Below, in pieces: positions 25,213 to 33,644 of a stretch of 64,000 nucleotides of DNA; within the stretch, counting starts at the first letter, position 1, and each line of letters starts with the position of its first letter. The notes beneath the pieces were generated by a model. The model had not been told where the DNA came from, searched no databases, and saw only the letters and a program-made list of their open reading frames with translations. The stretch is taken from assembly GCF_001427025.1 (NCBI RefSeq), contig NZ_LMGA01000001.1, positions 3,027,715-3,091,714 on the forward strand, in the 5' to 3' direction. The position numbers were made by a program, and so were the translations under genes. The stretch is from Mesorhizobium sp. Root554. GTDB lineage: Bacteria; Pseudomonadota; Alphaproteobacteria; Rhizobiales; Rhizobiaceae.

Positions 25213-26940
25213 ATGAAGAAGCAATCGGAAAGCCAGGACTCGCAACAACAGGACATTGACGCCGGGGCTCCGGCGGCGATGGCGATCGTCGGCATGTCGT
25301 GCCGCTTTCCCGGCAGCGTCGGCCCGGAAGCGTATCACCGCTCCCTCATCGAGGGCGCCGATCTCTTCTCGCCACCACCGCGCGAACGCTGGGACTGGTG
25401 CGGCGACGACCGCATCCGCGTGCCGAAAATGGGCGTGCTGGACGATATATTCGCCTTCGACAATGCGCTGTTCCGCATCTCCCCGCGCGAGGCGGAGACG
25501 ATCGATCCGCATCAGCGCCTGATGCTGGAGGAAGCGTGGCTGGCCGTGCAGAATGCCGGCTACGATCACGCCGATTTCGCGCGGCGGACCACCGGGGTTT
25601 TCGTCGCAGTCTACAATCCGGATTTCCAGTTCTATGCGCGCGCCGGGGATTGGGACGATATCTCCAGCATGTATCTGGCGACCGGCAGTGCCCACACGAT
25701 GGTGCCGAATCGCATCTCCTATGCGCTGGACCTGCGCGGGCCGAGCGAGGTCGTGGATACGGCGTGCTCAAGTGCGCTGGTCGCCGTTCACCGCGCGGTC
25801 GAGGCAATCAGGAATGGTGAGTGCGAGCAGGCGATCGTCGGCGGGGTGAGCCTGCTTCTGGAACCGAGCCGTCTGGTCAGGCTGCAGGAACTCGGCCTGC
25901 TCAGCCTGTCGGGGCAAAGCGCGCCTTTCGACAGGGATTCGCGCGGCCAAGTGCTGGGCGAAGGCGCCGCCGCCCTTGTCGTCAAGCCGCTCGACCGCGC
26001 CATTCGCGACCGCGACACGATCCACGCCGTCGTCCTTGGCGGCGGCGTCAACCATCAGGGCGCAACGTCGGGCGGGCTCACCCGCCCGAGCGCTTCCGCA
26101 CAGGCCGAGCTGATCCGGCATACCTATCGCCGCCATCGCATCGACCCCGAGGCCGTCGGCTATGTCGAGGCACATGGCAATGGCGGCAGCGGCGATCTCA
26201 GCGAACTGCTGGCTTTCCAGAACGTGTTCGCCGATGGCATCCAAGTCGGCTCGGTCAAAGGCAATATCGGCTTTCTGGAAGCCGCCGGCGGACTATCGCA
26301 GATCATCAAGGTGGCCATGGGCATGAAGGAAGGCGTCATGCCGGCCACCCGCTCGCACCGTACATTGATCGAGGACGAAACACTGCGTCCTCGCGCAGTT
26401 CGGGTTCTCCAAACCGACGCGCCGCTGGGTGCATTCAGCGCCGGCGCCCCGCTGATGGCCGGCGTCCATGCCTACGGGCTGGGCGGTTGCAACGCGCATG
26501 TGGTGCTCGGTCAAGCGCCTGTCAGCGAAAGCGGCGCCGACACGCCGTATCCCATCCTGTTGTCCGCTGAGGACGAGGCCGGCCTGTCCGCCCGTACGCA
26601 ACAGATGGTCCAGTGGCTGGAAGGCGGCCCGCCGGCCACCCTGCCGGACATCTCCTTTACGCTCACCGTTGGCATGCCCCAACAGCAACGGCGGGCGGCT
26701 TTTCTTGCCACGTCCAAAGACGAATTGATGCAACGGCTGCGGGGGGCTGGATCGGCCCTCACTGAAGGCACGGCGGTCCAGCCGGACATCCACAAGGCAG
26801 TGGCCGCATGGCTGGCCGGCGAACGGGTCGACTGGCATCGGCTGCTGCCGTCCGGCCGCAGGACAGTGGTGGCGCCGCAAGCCCTTCACCGGCGCCGTTT
26901 CCAGCTGCCGGCGCTTCGCAGGCAAGCGCACCAGGCTTGA
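25213..26940 (+). CDS. Ketosynthase-like PKS protein with altered catalytic histidine motifs
   Basis: 575 residues. KS fold at about 20-450, starting MAIVGMSCRFPG. The nucleophile Cys185 in DTACSSA is intact. The usual HGTGTxxGDP is HGNGGSGDLS (His321 kept). The usual NIGHxxxAAG is NIGFLEAAGG, so the second catalytic His is Phe354. That residue takes part in decarboxylation of the extender, so a standard elongating role is unlikely; acyl transfer or an unusual condensation is possible. A post-KS linker with VDWHRLL follows, without AT or ACP. It is coupled closely to the LLM monooxygenase gene (12 bp). The ribosome site is weak. Confidence 0.88.
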   Translation: MKKQSESQDSQQQDIDAGAPAAMAIVGMSCRFPGSVGPEAYHRSLIEGADLFSPPPRERWDWCGDDRIRVPKMGVLDDIFAFDNALFRISPREAETIDPHQRLMLEEAWLAVQNAGYDHADFARRTTGVFVAVYNPDFQFYARAGDWDDISSMYLATGSAHTMVPNRISYALDLRGPSEVVDTACSSALVAVHRAVEAIRNGECEQAIVGGVSLLLEPSRLVRLQELGLLSLSGQSAPFDRDSRGQVLGEGAAALVVKPLDRAIRDRDTIHAVVLGGGVNHQGATSGGLTRPSASAQAELIRHTYRRHRIDPEAVGYVEAHGNGGSGDLSELLAFQNVFADGIQVGSVKGNIGFLEAAGGLSQIIKVAMGMKEGVMPATRSHRTLIEDETLRPRAVRVLQTDAPLGAFSAGAPLMAGVHAYGLGGCNAHVVLGQAPVSESGADTPYPILLSAEDEAGLSARTQQMVQWLEGGPPATLPDISFTLTVGMPQQQRRAAFLATSKDELMQRLRGAGSALTEGTAVQPDIHKAVAAWLAGERVDWHRLLPSGRRTVVAPQALHRRRFQLPALRRQAHQA

Positions 26941-27003
26941 AGGCCCGATCCGGCATAGTTGAAGGAGTGCCTCCGCTTCGTGCAGCGCCTCTGCTTGGCA
27001 AGG

Positions 27004-28206
27004 TCAGGATTGCCCGTGCCGCGGAGTCTCTGCCGCGAAGGCGTCCATGGAGCCGAACGGCCGCCAGACGACCAGTCCGACGCACAGGCAAAACGCCATA
27101 ACGCCCGCTATCCAGAAGATGGCGACGACTGAAATGATCTGCGCGATCACGCCCGCGACCAGAAGAGCGCCGACATAGGACAGCCGGAGGATGTTGGAGT
27201 AGATCGAGCTGGCGTGGGCGGGCCGGTCGGCCAGCCGCTCCTGAAGAACGATCAGGCTGAGACCCATCATGGTACCGGTGACGATGCCGTTGATCACGCT
27301 GAGGGAAATCAATCCGAACAGATTTTCCATCAGCGCGGCGGTCAGGAAATAGACGCAAAGCAGGGCGCATGAGAGGAGCAGTATCCTCGCATAGCCGAAC
27401 CGGTTCCTTATGGCGTTCGAGCCGGCGATGATCGGGACCTCGATGGCGGCCGCGATCGAGAAGGCCAGTCCGACATGAAATTCCGTCCCGCCGATCTGTA
27501 CGAGCCGCCACGGTATGCCGAGCGCGCAGATTGAAATCAGCAGGTGCACGGACGACAGTGTGAGCACGGTGAGGACGATCGACTCCTGCCCGGACGTCCC
27601 TTGTGGGGCCGGCTTCGCGGATTCCGCTGCAAACGGGGTTTTCTGGGAAAAGAAAGCCTTGGTCCCGACGATGAAAACCGCCAGCAGCGCATAGGCCGCG
27701 GCCGCCGCGTAGAACACGGCGGCCTGTGAGTAGACGGTGGCAATGAGCCCCCCGAAAGGCGGTCCCGCCACCCAGCCGGCGCTTGCCAGCGCGCGGATAA
27801 AGCCGGTCGAAGACCGGTCGTTAATGAAGGCAAGCGCCATCAGTTGCGAGAACAGGCTCCCCGCTATCGCGATCAGGGACGCGAAGACGAGAAAATAGAC
27901 CCAGTAGTTGGTCGCCAAAGCCAGGCACAGGCTGCCGGCCAGTCCGCAAAGGGCGGTTGCTATCGTGATGGGGTAGCGCAGTCGCGGTACGTCGCCGATC
28001 CTGCCCAGCATATAGACGGCGGCCGAAGAAGCGAGCGTCCCCGCTACCATGAAAAGGCTTGCATCGAAGTAGGTGGCGCCAAGCTTTACCGTCAGGAAAA
28101 TCGGCAGCGTGGCGGAAAAGGCGGCCGTGATGCAGGCATTGAGGGCAACGCAAAAAGCTATCGATCCCGTGTATCCCTGCGATTTCCAGTCATTTTGACG
28201 AGGCAT
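27004..28206 (-). CDS. MFS transporter (possible sugar or product efflux)
   Basis: 400 residues from ATG 28206 with GGAAGAG five bases upstream; GTG 28224 is an alternative. About twelve hydrophobic segments with a charged central loop near residues 195-205. The spacing and PIFLTVKLGATYFDASLFMV are reminiscent of the sugar-efflux (SetA-like) subgroup. It is convergent with the KS gene, in a single-gene unit under operator G, which places it in the same regulon. It may export the cluster product or efflux excess sugar; neither is proven. Confidence 0.85.
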   Translation of the reverse strand: MPRQNDWKSQGYTGSIAFCVALNACITAAFSATLPIFLTVKLGATYFDASLFMVAGTLASSAAVYMLGRIGDVPRLRYPITIATALCGLAGSLCLALATNYWVYFLVFASLIAIAGSLFSQLMALAFINDRSSTGFIRALASAGWVAGPPFGGLIATVYSQAAVFYAAAAAYALLAVFIVGTKAFFSQKTPFAAESAKPAPQGTSGQESIVLTVLTLSSVHLLISICALGIPWRLVQIGGTEFHVGLAFSIAAAIEVPIIAGSNAIRNRFGYARILLLSCALLCVYFLTAALMENLFGLISLSVINGIVTGTMMGLSLIVLQERLADRPAHASSIYSNILRLSYVGALLVAGVIAQIISVVAIFWIAGVMAFCLCVGLVVWRPFGSMDAFAAETPRHGQS

Positions 28207-28237
28207 CAACTCTTCCGCATGCACGCCAGTACGATCA

Positions 28238-28254
28238 TTACACTAATATTTCAG
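28238..28254 (+). promoter_or_regulatory. Operator copy G upstream of the MFS transporter
   Basis: TTACACTAATATTTCAG. The left half TTACACTAATAT is identical to copies A and B; the right half is degenerate. It lies 32-48 bp upstream of the transporter ATG, at the extreme right end of the accessory region. Confidence 0.65.
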
Positions 28255-28363
28255 TGCGGCAACCACGAGTCGGCAGGGAGATCGAATGCGTCATGGCAAG
28301 AAACAGAACGGCAGGTCATCGCTTCTCGTCATGCTCCGCATGAGGCCAGGCATGACCGGACGA

Positions 28364-28430
28364 CGACCCCAGCTGCTCACGAGGGACCAGTCCGCGCAAC
28401 GGTTGCGCCACCACCACGATGCTGGGGTCG
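28364..28430. repeat. Inverted repeat with 10-bp arms in the boundary region
   Basis: CGACCCCAGC (28364-28373) and GCTGGGGTCG (28421-28430) are perfect reverse complements 47 bases apart. They lie in the 366-bp gene-poor gap between the MFS gene and tRNA-Ala. No transposase is present. They may be a remnant of a mobile end or only a chance structure. Confidence 0.4.
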
Positions 28431-28466
28431 GCGCGTCATGAGCATGGGGCTAAAGGACATTCCTTC

Positions 28467-28556
28467 ATGGACACACGACTCCGGATCAACGGTCGAACCT
28501 ATGGGTTCGCTGTCGACAAGCGCACGACGCTGCCCGAGACACTTCGTAACCATCAA
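28467..28556 (+). pseudogene. Truncated N-terminus of a (2Fe-2S)-binding oxidoreductase subunit
   Basis: From ATG 28467 (AGGA upstream) the reading frame gives LRINGRTY, then VDKRTTLPETLR. This closely matches the first 28 or so residues of the small 2Fe-2S subunit of xanthine dehydrogenase/aldehyde oxidase-type enzymes. The conserved Cys-rich part is missing: the frame runs into the tRNA-Ala gene, whose 3' end is at 28573. It is a gene fragment stranded at the tRNA, marking an integration or deletion junction. Confidence 0.7.
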
Positions 28557-28572
28557 TACGGTGACCCGCCGG

Positions 28573-28648
<76 letters not shown>

Positions 28649-28940
28649 GTCCAGCGGATGGCGCATTTATGTGGCCGGCCGGGCAGCTGTCAAGCAAGCA
28701 TTGCCGGTGACAAGCGAGCTCCATCAAGGACCCTTATCCTCAGAGCAAGCTGGACCTGGAATGATCTCGATGCACTCCCGCGTTCGTGCCGTGTTCGCTG
28801 AAAGTGCGGAAATATTGGAAGGAAAGGCCGTCGTCGGGCCCACATTGCAACGGCTTGGGCCCCACAAGACACTTCAGGCGAGCCTGCTCTTGCCGCATTC
28901 GGCTGCAGTGGCTACATGTCGGCAACAATCGGAGACCGGT

Positions 28941-29234
28941 ATGTACGCCCTCATTCAAACCATTCTTATGGCGCTGAATATCTACTGGTGGATCATTATC
29001 GCCTCGGCCGTCTTTTCCTGGCTCTATGCCTTCAATGTCGTCAACCCGCGCAATCAGTTCGTCGGCACGATCGGCAATGCGCTCTACCGTCTTACCGAGC
29101 CGGCCCTGCGGCCCATACGCCGCTTTATACCCGACCTCGGCGGCATCGACATCTCGCCGATCATTCTCCTGCTGATCCTGTTCTTCCTGGAGCAGTTCAT
29201 CATCTACACTATAGCCCCGGCTCTGCTCGGCTGA
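28941..29234 (+). CDS. YggT family membrane protein
   Basis: 97 residues from ATG 28941 with GGAGA five bases upstream. Two hydrophobic stretches flank the conserved middle [20 protein letters not shown] and [17 protein letters not shown], the hallmark of the YggT family. The function is not well defined; homologues affect osmotic stress tolerance and membrane organisation. It is followed two bases later by the YggU-like gene, the usual pairing. The 292 bp between tRNA-Ala and this start hold nothing recognisable. Confidence 0.92.
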   Translation: MYALIQTILMALNIYWWIIIASAVFSWLYAFNVVNPRNQFVGTIGNALYRLTEPALRPIRRFIPDLGGIDISPIILLLILFFLEQFIIYTIAPALLG

Positions 29235-29236
29235 TT

Positions 29237-29551
29237 GTGAGGGCACCGTTCCGGCTTCGCAGCGACGGCATCGATCTGTTTGTGCGGCTGACGCCGAAAT
29301 CCTCGCTCGACAGGCTTGAGGGCGTGGAAGAAACCGCCGACGGCCGCAGTCATCTCAAGGTCCGCGTGCGCGCTGTGCCCGAGAAGGGTCTCGCCAACGC
29401 GGCGCTCATCGGGCTTGTCGCCAAGGCGCTCGGAACACCAACGTCGGCGATATCCGTTGTCGCCGGTGACACCGCGCGGCTGAAGACCCTGCATATCGCC
29501 GGCGATCCGGCCGTGTTGATTGACCGGATCGCGGGTCTGCCGACACGCTAG
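29237..29551 (+). CDS. YggU/DUF167 family protein (UPF0235)
   Basis: 104 residues from GTG 29237, two bases after yggT. The conserved features LFVRLTPKSS, LKVRVRAVPEKGLANAALIGLVAKALG and SVVAGDTARLKTLHI define the small DUF167 family of unknown function. The gene order yggT-yggU is conserved in many proteobacteria. Confidence 0.9.
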   Translation: MRAPFRLRSDGIDLFVRLTPKSSLDRLEGVEETADGRSHLKVRVRAVPEKGLANAALIGLVAKALGTPTSAISVVAGDTARLKTLHIAGDPAVLIDRIAGLPTR

Positions 29552-29605
29552 CGCCGTCGTCGTTTGAGCGATAATCTGCGAAGCCATTGCGATGGGGATG
29601 TCCGC

Positions 29606-30196
29606 ATGCGCTTGCTGATCTTGATCCTTGCCGCAGTCGGTTTTTGCAGCGTCGCCCGGGCGGGCGACATTTCGAGCGCCTATACCGATCTCGACTGGAA
29701 GACGGACTGCGCCACTTACGCCCAGGCGGAGGAGGGCGAGGGCGACTGGTCCGACCTCGTCTGCTCGGGCTATCGCGGCTATCCGGTGATGATCGCCTAT
29801 GACGATGCGCGGGAATCGCTTTACTACGGCTTTCCGGCCGCCGACATGACGGCGGTTTGGGAGAGCTTCGTCGGTTTCAATTCCGGCGGTCCAAGGATCG
29901 AATGGCGCATCGAGACCGATGGCGATATCGCCGTGCCCTTTGCCACCATCCATCGCCGTTCCGTCGCCAGCGCCGATGGGTCGGACAAGAAGATCGAGGT
30001 GCTGGTGGTCTCGAAAGTCGGCCAGCCGGAGGAGAAGCAGGGCTGCACGGTCGGGCTGGTGCTGGCCAGCGGCGTTCCGGACGCCAACGCGGCGGCGCAG
30101 AAGCTGGCGGACGAAAAGGTGCGCGCCTTCACCTGCGGCAAGGACCAGCGCGTGACGATCGGCGCGGTTCCGGCGTTCGGCCGGGTGGACAATTGA
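29606..30196 (+). CDS. Secreted hypothetical protein
   Basis: 196 residues from ATG 29606, chosen because it directly begins a signal peptide (MRLLILILAAVGFCSVARA). The mature protein has Cys residues (DCATYAQ, LVCSGYRGYPV, GCTVGLV, FTCGKDQ) that could form disulfides in the periplasm. I do not recognise a defined family. It stands alone downstream of yggU. Codon use resembles the neighbouring core genes. Confidence 0.78.
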   Translation: MRLLILILAAVGFCSVARAGDISSAYTDLDWKTDCATYAQAEEGEGDWSDLVCSGYRGYPVMIAYDDARESLYYGFPAADMTAVWESFVGFNSGGPRIEWRIETDGDIAVPFATIHRRSVASADGSDKKIEVLVVSKVGQPEEKQGCTVGLVLASGVPDANAAAQKLADEKVRAFTCGKDQRVTIGAVPAFGRVDN

Positions 30197-30307
30197 GACG
30201 GTGTGGCGCCTTCCCTTGAGGGGAGGAATCGCGCCGCTCCCGCAAAAAATCTGTCCACACCCCGAAAACCTCTCCCATACTTCTGCCCAATCGAAACGGA
30301 GGATGGG

Positions 30308-30709
30308 ATGGGGACCTGGGAAGCAGATTGGAGCCGCGATGTGCTGGAGCGCATCGCGGCGCTGCTTTTCGTTCTCGCCGATCTCGCCGACCTTGCCGCC
30401 TGTGCGCCTTACCGCCGCCGCCGGCAGGTGCTCGAAATCCTGAGCCATGGCGAGGCCGTGGCCCGCCCCTTCGTCATCGCTCTGGCGACCGGAGCGCCGA
30501 TGCCGGCAGATGGGCCAGCGGAAGCACCGGAAACGGCCGGCGATGCTGTGCGTCTCGCCGGGAGTTTGCGGGCGCTGGCGCTTGCGCTGTGTGTATTGTT
30601 GGCGCGGCGGTCGGCGCTTCGCCGAGCGGCCCATCCGCGGGCCGGATGGCACGGGCCTGCCAGGCCGGAAGGCCGTCAGACGTTGTCGTTCGCGCCTGAC
30701 ACCTCATGA
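30308..30709 (+). CDS. Hypothetical protein, probable membrane-associated
   Basis: 133 residues from ATG 30308, with GGAGG five bases upstream. The N-terminal half reads RIAALLFVLADLADLAACAP and RRRQVLEILSHGEAVARPFVIAL, a pattern I associate with short conserved rhizobial proteins of unknown function. A second hydrophobic stretch, LAGSLRALALALCVLLARRS, follows. The C-terminus is Arg/Pro-rich and less convincing. The reading frame and ribosome site support a real gene; function is not known. Confidence 0.6.
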   Translation: MGTWEADWSRDVLERIAALLFVLADLADLAACAPYRRRRQVLEILSHGEAVARPFVIALATGAPMPADGPAEAPETAGDAVRLAGSLRALALALCVLLARRSALRRAAHPRAGWHGPARPEGRQTLSFAPDTS

Positions 30710-30839
30710 AGTCAATCTGGCTGGCGTCGCATTCATGCCTGACAAACAACGGCTTTCCAGAACCTGGCGCACGAAAAACGCGCCGCCGGGAACGCGGGAC
30801 TGTGCCATTGCCAGCGGCAAAAGGCAGAAAAGGCGCGGT

Positions 30840-31370
30840 CTACTTGCCCTTGGCCCGCTCGATTGCCTCGACGATCATCTTCTTGGCATAGGTGGCATCG
30901 TGCCAACCGGCAATCTTGACCCATTTGCCGGGTTCAAGATCCTTGTAGTGCTCGAAGAAGTGCGTGACCTGGTCCAGTGTGATTTGCGGCAGGTCGGTGT
31001 AGTTGAACACCTTCTCGTAACGCTTGGTGAGATGCGGCGACGGGACGGCGATGACCTTCTCGTCCTGGCCGGCATTGTCTTCCATGATGAGAACGCCGAT
31101 GGGCCGCACATTGACGATGCAGCCGGGGATCAGCTCTCGCGTGTTGCACACCAGCACGTCGATCGGATCACCATCGCCGGACAGGGTGTGCGGCACGAAG
31201 CCGTAATTGCCGGGATAGCGCATTGGCGTGTGCAGGAAACGATCGACGAAGAGCGCGCCGGCGGCCTTGTCCATCTCATACTTGATCGGCTCGCCGCCGA
31301 CAGGAACTTCAACAATGACGTTGACGTCGTCGGGCGGGTTCTTCCCGATGGCTATCGCTTCGATGCGCAT
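30840..31370 (-). CDS. ppa: Inorganic pyrophosphatase, family I
   Basis: 176 residues from ATG 31370 ([18 protein letters not shown]). Complete soluble type I pyrophosphatase: [29 protein letters not shown], the signature DGDPIDVLV with the metal-binding aspartates, and [10 protein letters not shown]. It hydrolyses diphosphate in the cytosol using magnesium. It is a single gene, about 84 bp after the end of the convergent acetyltransferase gene region. Confidence 0.96.
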   Translation of the reverse strand: MRIEAIAIGKNPPDDVNVIVEVPVGGEPIKYEMDKAAGALFVDRFLHTPMRYPGNYGFVPHTLSGDGDPIDVLVCNTRELIPGCIVNVRPIGVLIMEDNAGQDEKVIAVPSPHLTKRYEKVFNYTDLPQITLDQVTHFFEHYKDLEPGKWVKIAGWHDATYAKKMIVEAIERAKGK

Positions 31371-31454
31371 GGCTTGCTCCCTCTCTTGTGCAATCGATAG
31401 AGGGACAAATGCTGCGGTGCAATGCGGCGAAAGCGCCACCGGTCACCGGCTTGT

Positions 31455-31961
31455 CTATTCCCAGACGAAAGCGATCTTCTTCAAGGCCCTCTGCTCGAAG
31501 ATCTCGACCCCCTCGGCGATATCGCGGCCGCCGGCGCCGGTGTAGAAGGCCAGCGCGTTGGCGTTGTCCTCGAGCGCCCATACAACCATGCCCCGCAGGC
31601 CGTTATCGGCAAGCGCCCGGCGCGCGGCGGCGAAAAGCCTGCTGCCGAGGCCGATGCCCTGATATTCGGGGCGCAAATAGAGCTCGTAGATCTCGCCCTG
31701 CTGCCTGAGTTCGCGGGCGCGGTTGCGGCCTATGGTGGCATAGCCGGCAATGTTGCCGCCGATCTCGACGACCAGAACGGTGGCGGCGCGGCGTATCGCG
31801 TTCGCCCACCAGTCGGCGCCCCGGCGGTTGATCATGGAAGACAGCGCCCGGTGCGGAATGATGCCGGCATAGGCGCCGCGCCAGGCCTCCATGTGCACGT
31901 CGGCGATCTCCCGCGCGTCACGCGGTTCGGCCTTCCTGATGTCGATCGTCAACGTGTTCAT
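31455..31961 (-). CDS. GNAT family N-acetyltransferase
   Basis: 168 residues. GNAT fold with IRKAEPRDAREIADVH, LYLRPEYQGIGLGSRLFAAA (acetyl-CoA-binding Q/RxxGxG/A region) and NALAFYTGAGG near the C-terminus. The substrate cannot be predicted. It lies upstream of ppa in the same direction, 84 bp away. Confidence 0.88.
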   Translation of the reverse strand: MNTLTIDIRKAEPRDAREIADVHMEAWRGAYAGIIPHRALSSMINRRGADWWANAIRRAATVLVVEIGGNIAGYATIGRNRARELRQQGEIYELYLRPEYQGIGLGSRLFAAARRALADNGLRGMVVWALEDNANALAFYTGAGGRDIAEGVEIFEQRALKKIAFVWE

Positions 31962-32092
31962 GATTTGTTAACCATAGCCCGACGTTGCGCGCTTGCAAAG
32001 AGTCCGGCGTCAATTCGCACAGGGCTATGGGTAGAGATGGCGACGCGCTGCGGCGGAACGCTGCGCAACGCCTTATCGCCGGAGACTAGAGG

Positions 32093-32731
32093 CTAGATTT
32101 CGACCAGATGGTCGTCGAGCTCGTTGGTATCGCCCGGCGATACGGGAAAATGCTCCGCCAGCACCGAACCGACCGTTGCAACTGCCGTGACGAACCCATC
32201 GGCCAGACGGTCGCCGCGGGCGTGAGCGATGAGGTCGCGCACGACACCGTCCCAGACATGCTGGCCGACGCGGCCGTCAATCCCATTGTCGGCCACGACC
32301 TCGGCGTAGCGCTCGGCCAGCGAGACGAAGATGAGCACGCCGGTGCGCGCGCTCGTGAGATGGACGTTGCGGGCAAGAAACTGCTTGACCGCGTTGGCAT
32401 GCGCCGCCTGATAGCGGAGCCGCCGCGGCACGAGGTGGATCCTGAGACCTGGGAAAGCCCATAGGAGCGCAAAGACGCACAGGATCGCCAGGCCTTGGGC
32501 CGAAACGAAATACGGCAGCCGCACCGACAGCCACCAGGCCTCGATGCCAATCGTCAGCAACAGGGAAACGATCAGCATGGCAAGAGTTGCGGTGAAAGCG
32601 GCCGGATAGAAATAATTGTCGCTGGCGCGCGCCACGACGCAGTAGATTTCGCCGTCGGTCTGTTGCTCGGCCGCCCGGATAGCGGCGGTGATGCGCGCAT
32701 GCTCTTCGGCGGTGATCGGACGTGTCGCCAT
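32093..32731 (-). CDS. TPM-domain membrane protein
   Basis: 212 residues. The start ITAEEHARITAAIRAAEQQTDGEIYCVVAR and the later VLIFVSLAERYAEVVADNGI are the TPM (YgcG-like) domain, here interrupted by two membrane segments around 45-95. It follows the larger TPM protein by three bases and the LemA gene upstream, so LemA-TPM-TPM is one operon, a known association. The role is probably envelope-related; the precise activity is unknown. Confidence 0.85.
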   Translation of the reverse strand: MATRPITAEEHARITAAIRAAEQQTDGEIYCVVARASDNYFYPAAFTATLAMLIVSLLLTIGIEAWWLSVRLPYFVSAQGLAILCVFALLWAFPGLRIHLVPRRLRYQAAHANAVKQFLARNVHLTSARTGVLIFVSLAERYAEVVADNGIDGRVGQHVWDGVVRDLIAHARGDRLADGFVTAVATVGSVLAEHFPVSPGDTNELDDHLVEI

Positions 32732-32734
32732 CGT

Positions 32735-33565
32735 TCACCAGCTCCCCGAAGATCCGCCGCCGCCGGACGAGCCGCCACCGCCCGAAAAGCCGCCGCCTCC
32801 ACCACCCGAAGACCAGCCGCCGCCGCCGGACGACCAACCACCGCCGCCTGTGGTCCACGAGCCACCGGAAGAGGAGCGCTTTCTATTGGTGTCGAAGGTC
32901 ATGCCCAGCCACCTGTACCGGCCCGGTGCGATCTTCGTGCCCAGGATCGGCGGCAGGATGGCCATGGCGAAGCTGCCGAAGAAAATGGTGAGCCAGATGG
33001 CGATGAAAATGAAGAAGATGATGGCATCGGGATCGATGGATGTGTCGGGGTTGCGCTTGCCGCGCGCCTCCAGCTCCTCCGGATTGCCTTCCAGCACCAT
33101 GATCATGTCATCAACGGCCTTCGATATACCGCCGGAGAAGTCACCGGCGCGGAATGCCGGCACCATGTCGTTTTCGATGATCAGCTTCGTATGCAGGTCG
33201 GTCAGCGTGCCTTCCAGGCCGTAGCCGACCTCGATGCGCATCTTGCGGTCGTTCTTCGCGACCAGAAGCAGCGCCCCATTGTCCTCGCCCGCCTGGCCGA
33301 GACCCCAGTCACGGAACAGGCGGTTGGCGTAGGGCTCGATCTCTTCGCCGTTCAGGCTGTCGACAGTGGCGACGACAATCTGGTCGGATCCTTTCTTTTC
33401 GAAGTCGGCCAGCTTCTGGGTAAGCAGTACCTCGGTGGCGGCGTCGATAATGCCGGCATTGTCGACGACCCGCCCTGTCAGCTTCGGCAGGTCCTGCGCG
33501 AATGCGACGAGCGGAAAAAGGAGGCAAGCCAGCGCGAACGCCATCAGCCGAATGCCGACGGGCAT
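32735..33565 (-). CDS. TPM-domain (YgcG-like) envelope protein with glycine-rich tail
   Basis: 276 residues from ATG 33565 with AGGAGAAGG upstream. Signal peptide to about AFA-QDLP, a TPM domain (GRVVDNAGIID, VVATVDSLNGEEIEPYANRLFRDWGLGQ, LLLVAKNDRKMRIEVGYGLEG), one membrane segment near residue 190, then a C-terminal Ser/Gly repeat tail of about 45 residues. The tail is common in this family. It is part of the LemA-TPM-TPM operon. Confidence 0.9.
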   Translation of the reverse strand: MPVGIRLMAFALACLLFPLVAFAQDLPKLTGRVVDNAGIIDAATEVLLTQKLADFEKKGSDQIVVATVDSLNGEEIEPYANRLFRDWGLGQAGEDNGALLLVAKNDRKMRIEVGYGLEGTLTDLHTKLIIENDMVPAFRAGDFSGGISKAVDDMIMVLEGNPEELEARGKRNPDTSIDPDAIIFFIFIAIWLTIFFGSFAMAILPPILGTKIAPGRYRWLGMTFDTNRKRSSSGGSWTTGGGGWSSGGGGWSSGGGGGGFSGGGGSSGGGGSSGSW

Positions 33566-33644
33566 CCTTCTCCTGCTATGAAGCAAGGGCGAAAATCGCC
33601 AGTCGAAGCTATCCGGCATGACTGTCACGCATGCACGCGAATAC

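Noticed and set aside
28364..28430. The 10-bp inverted repeat as ends of an insertion sequence.
   Set aside because: The interior is only 47 bases with no transposase remnant and no target duplication was seen.
1..28572. Reading the cluster as a thiazoline siderophore locus because of the cysteine A domain and the Atu3671-type monooxygenase.
   Set aside because: No TonB-dependent receptor, salicylate enzyme or iron-box-like site is visible, and the starter is a FAAL with sugar-linked regulation.
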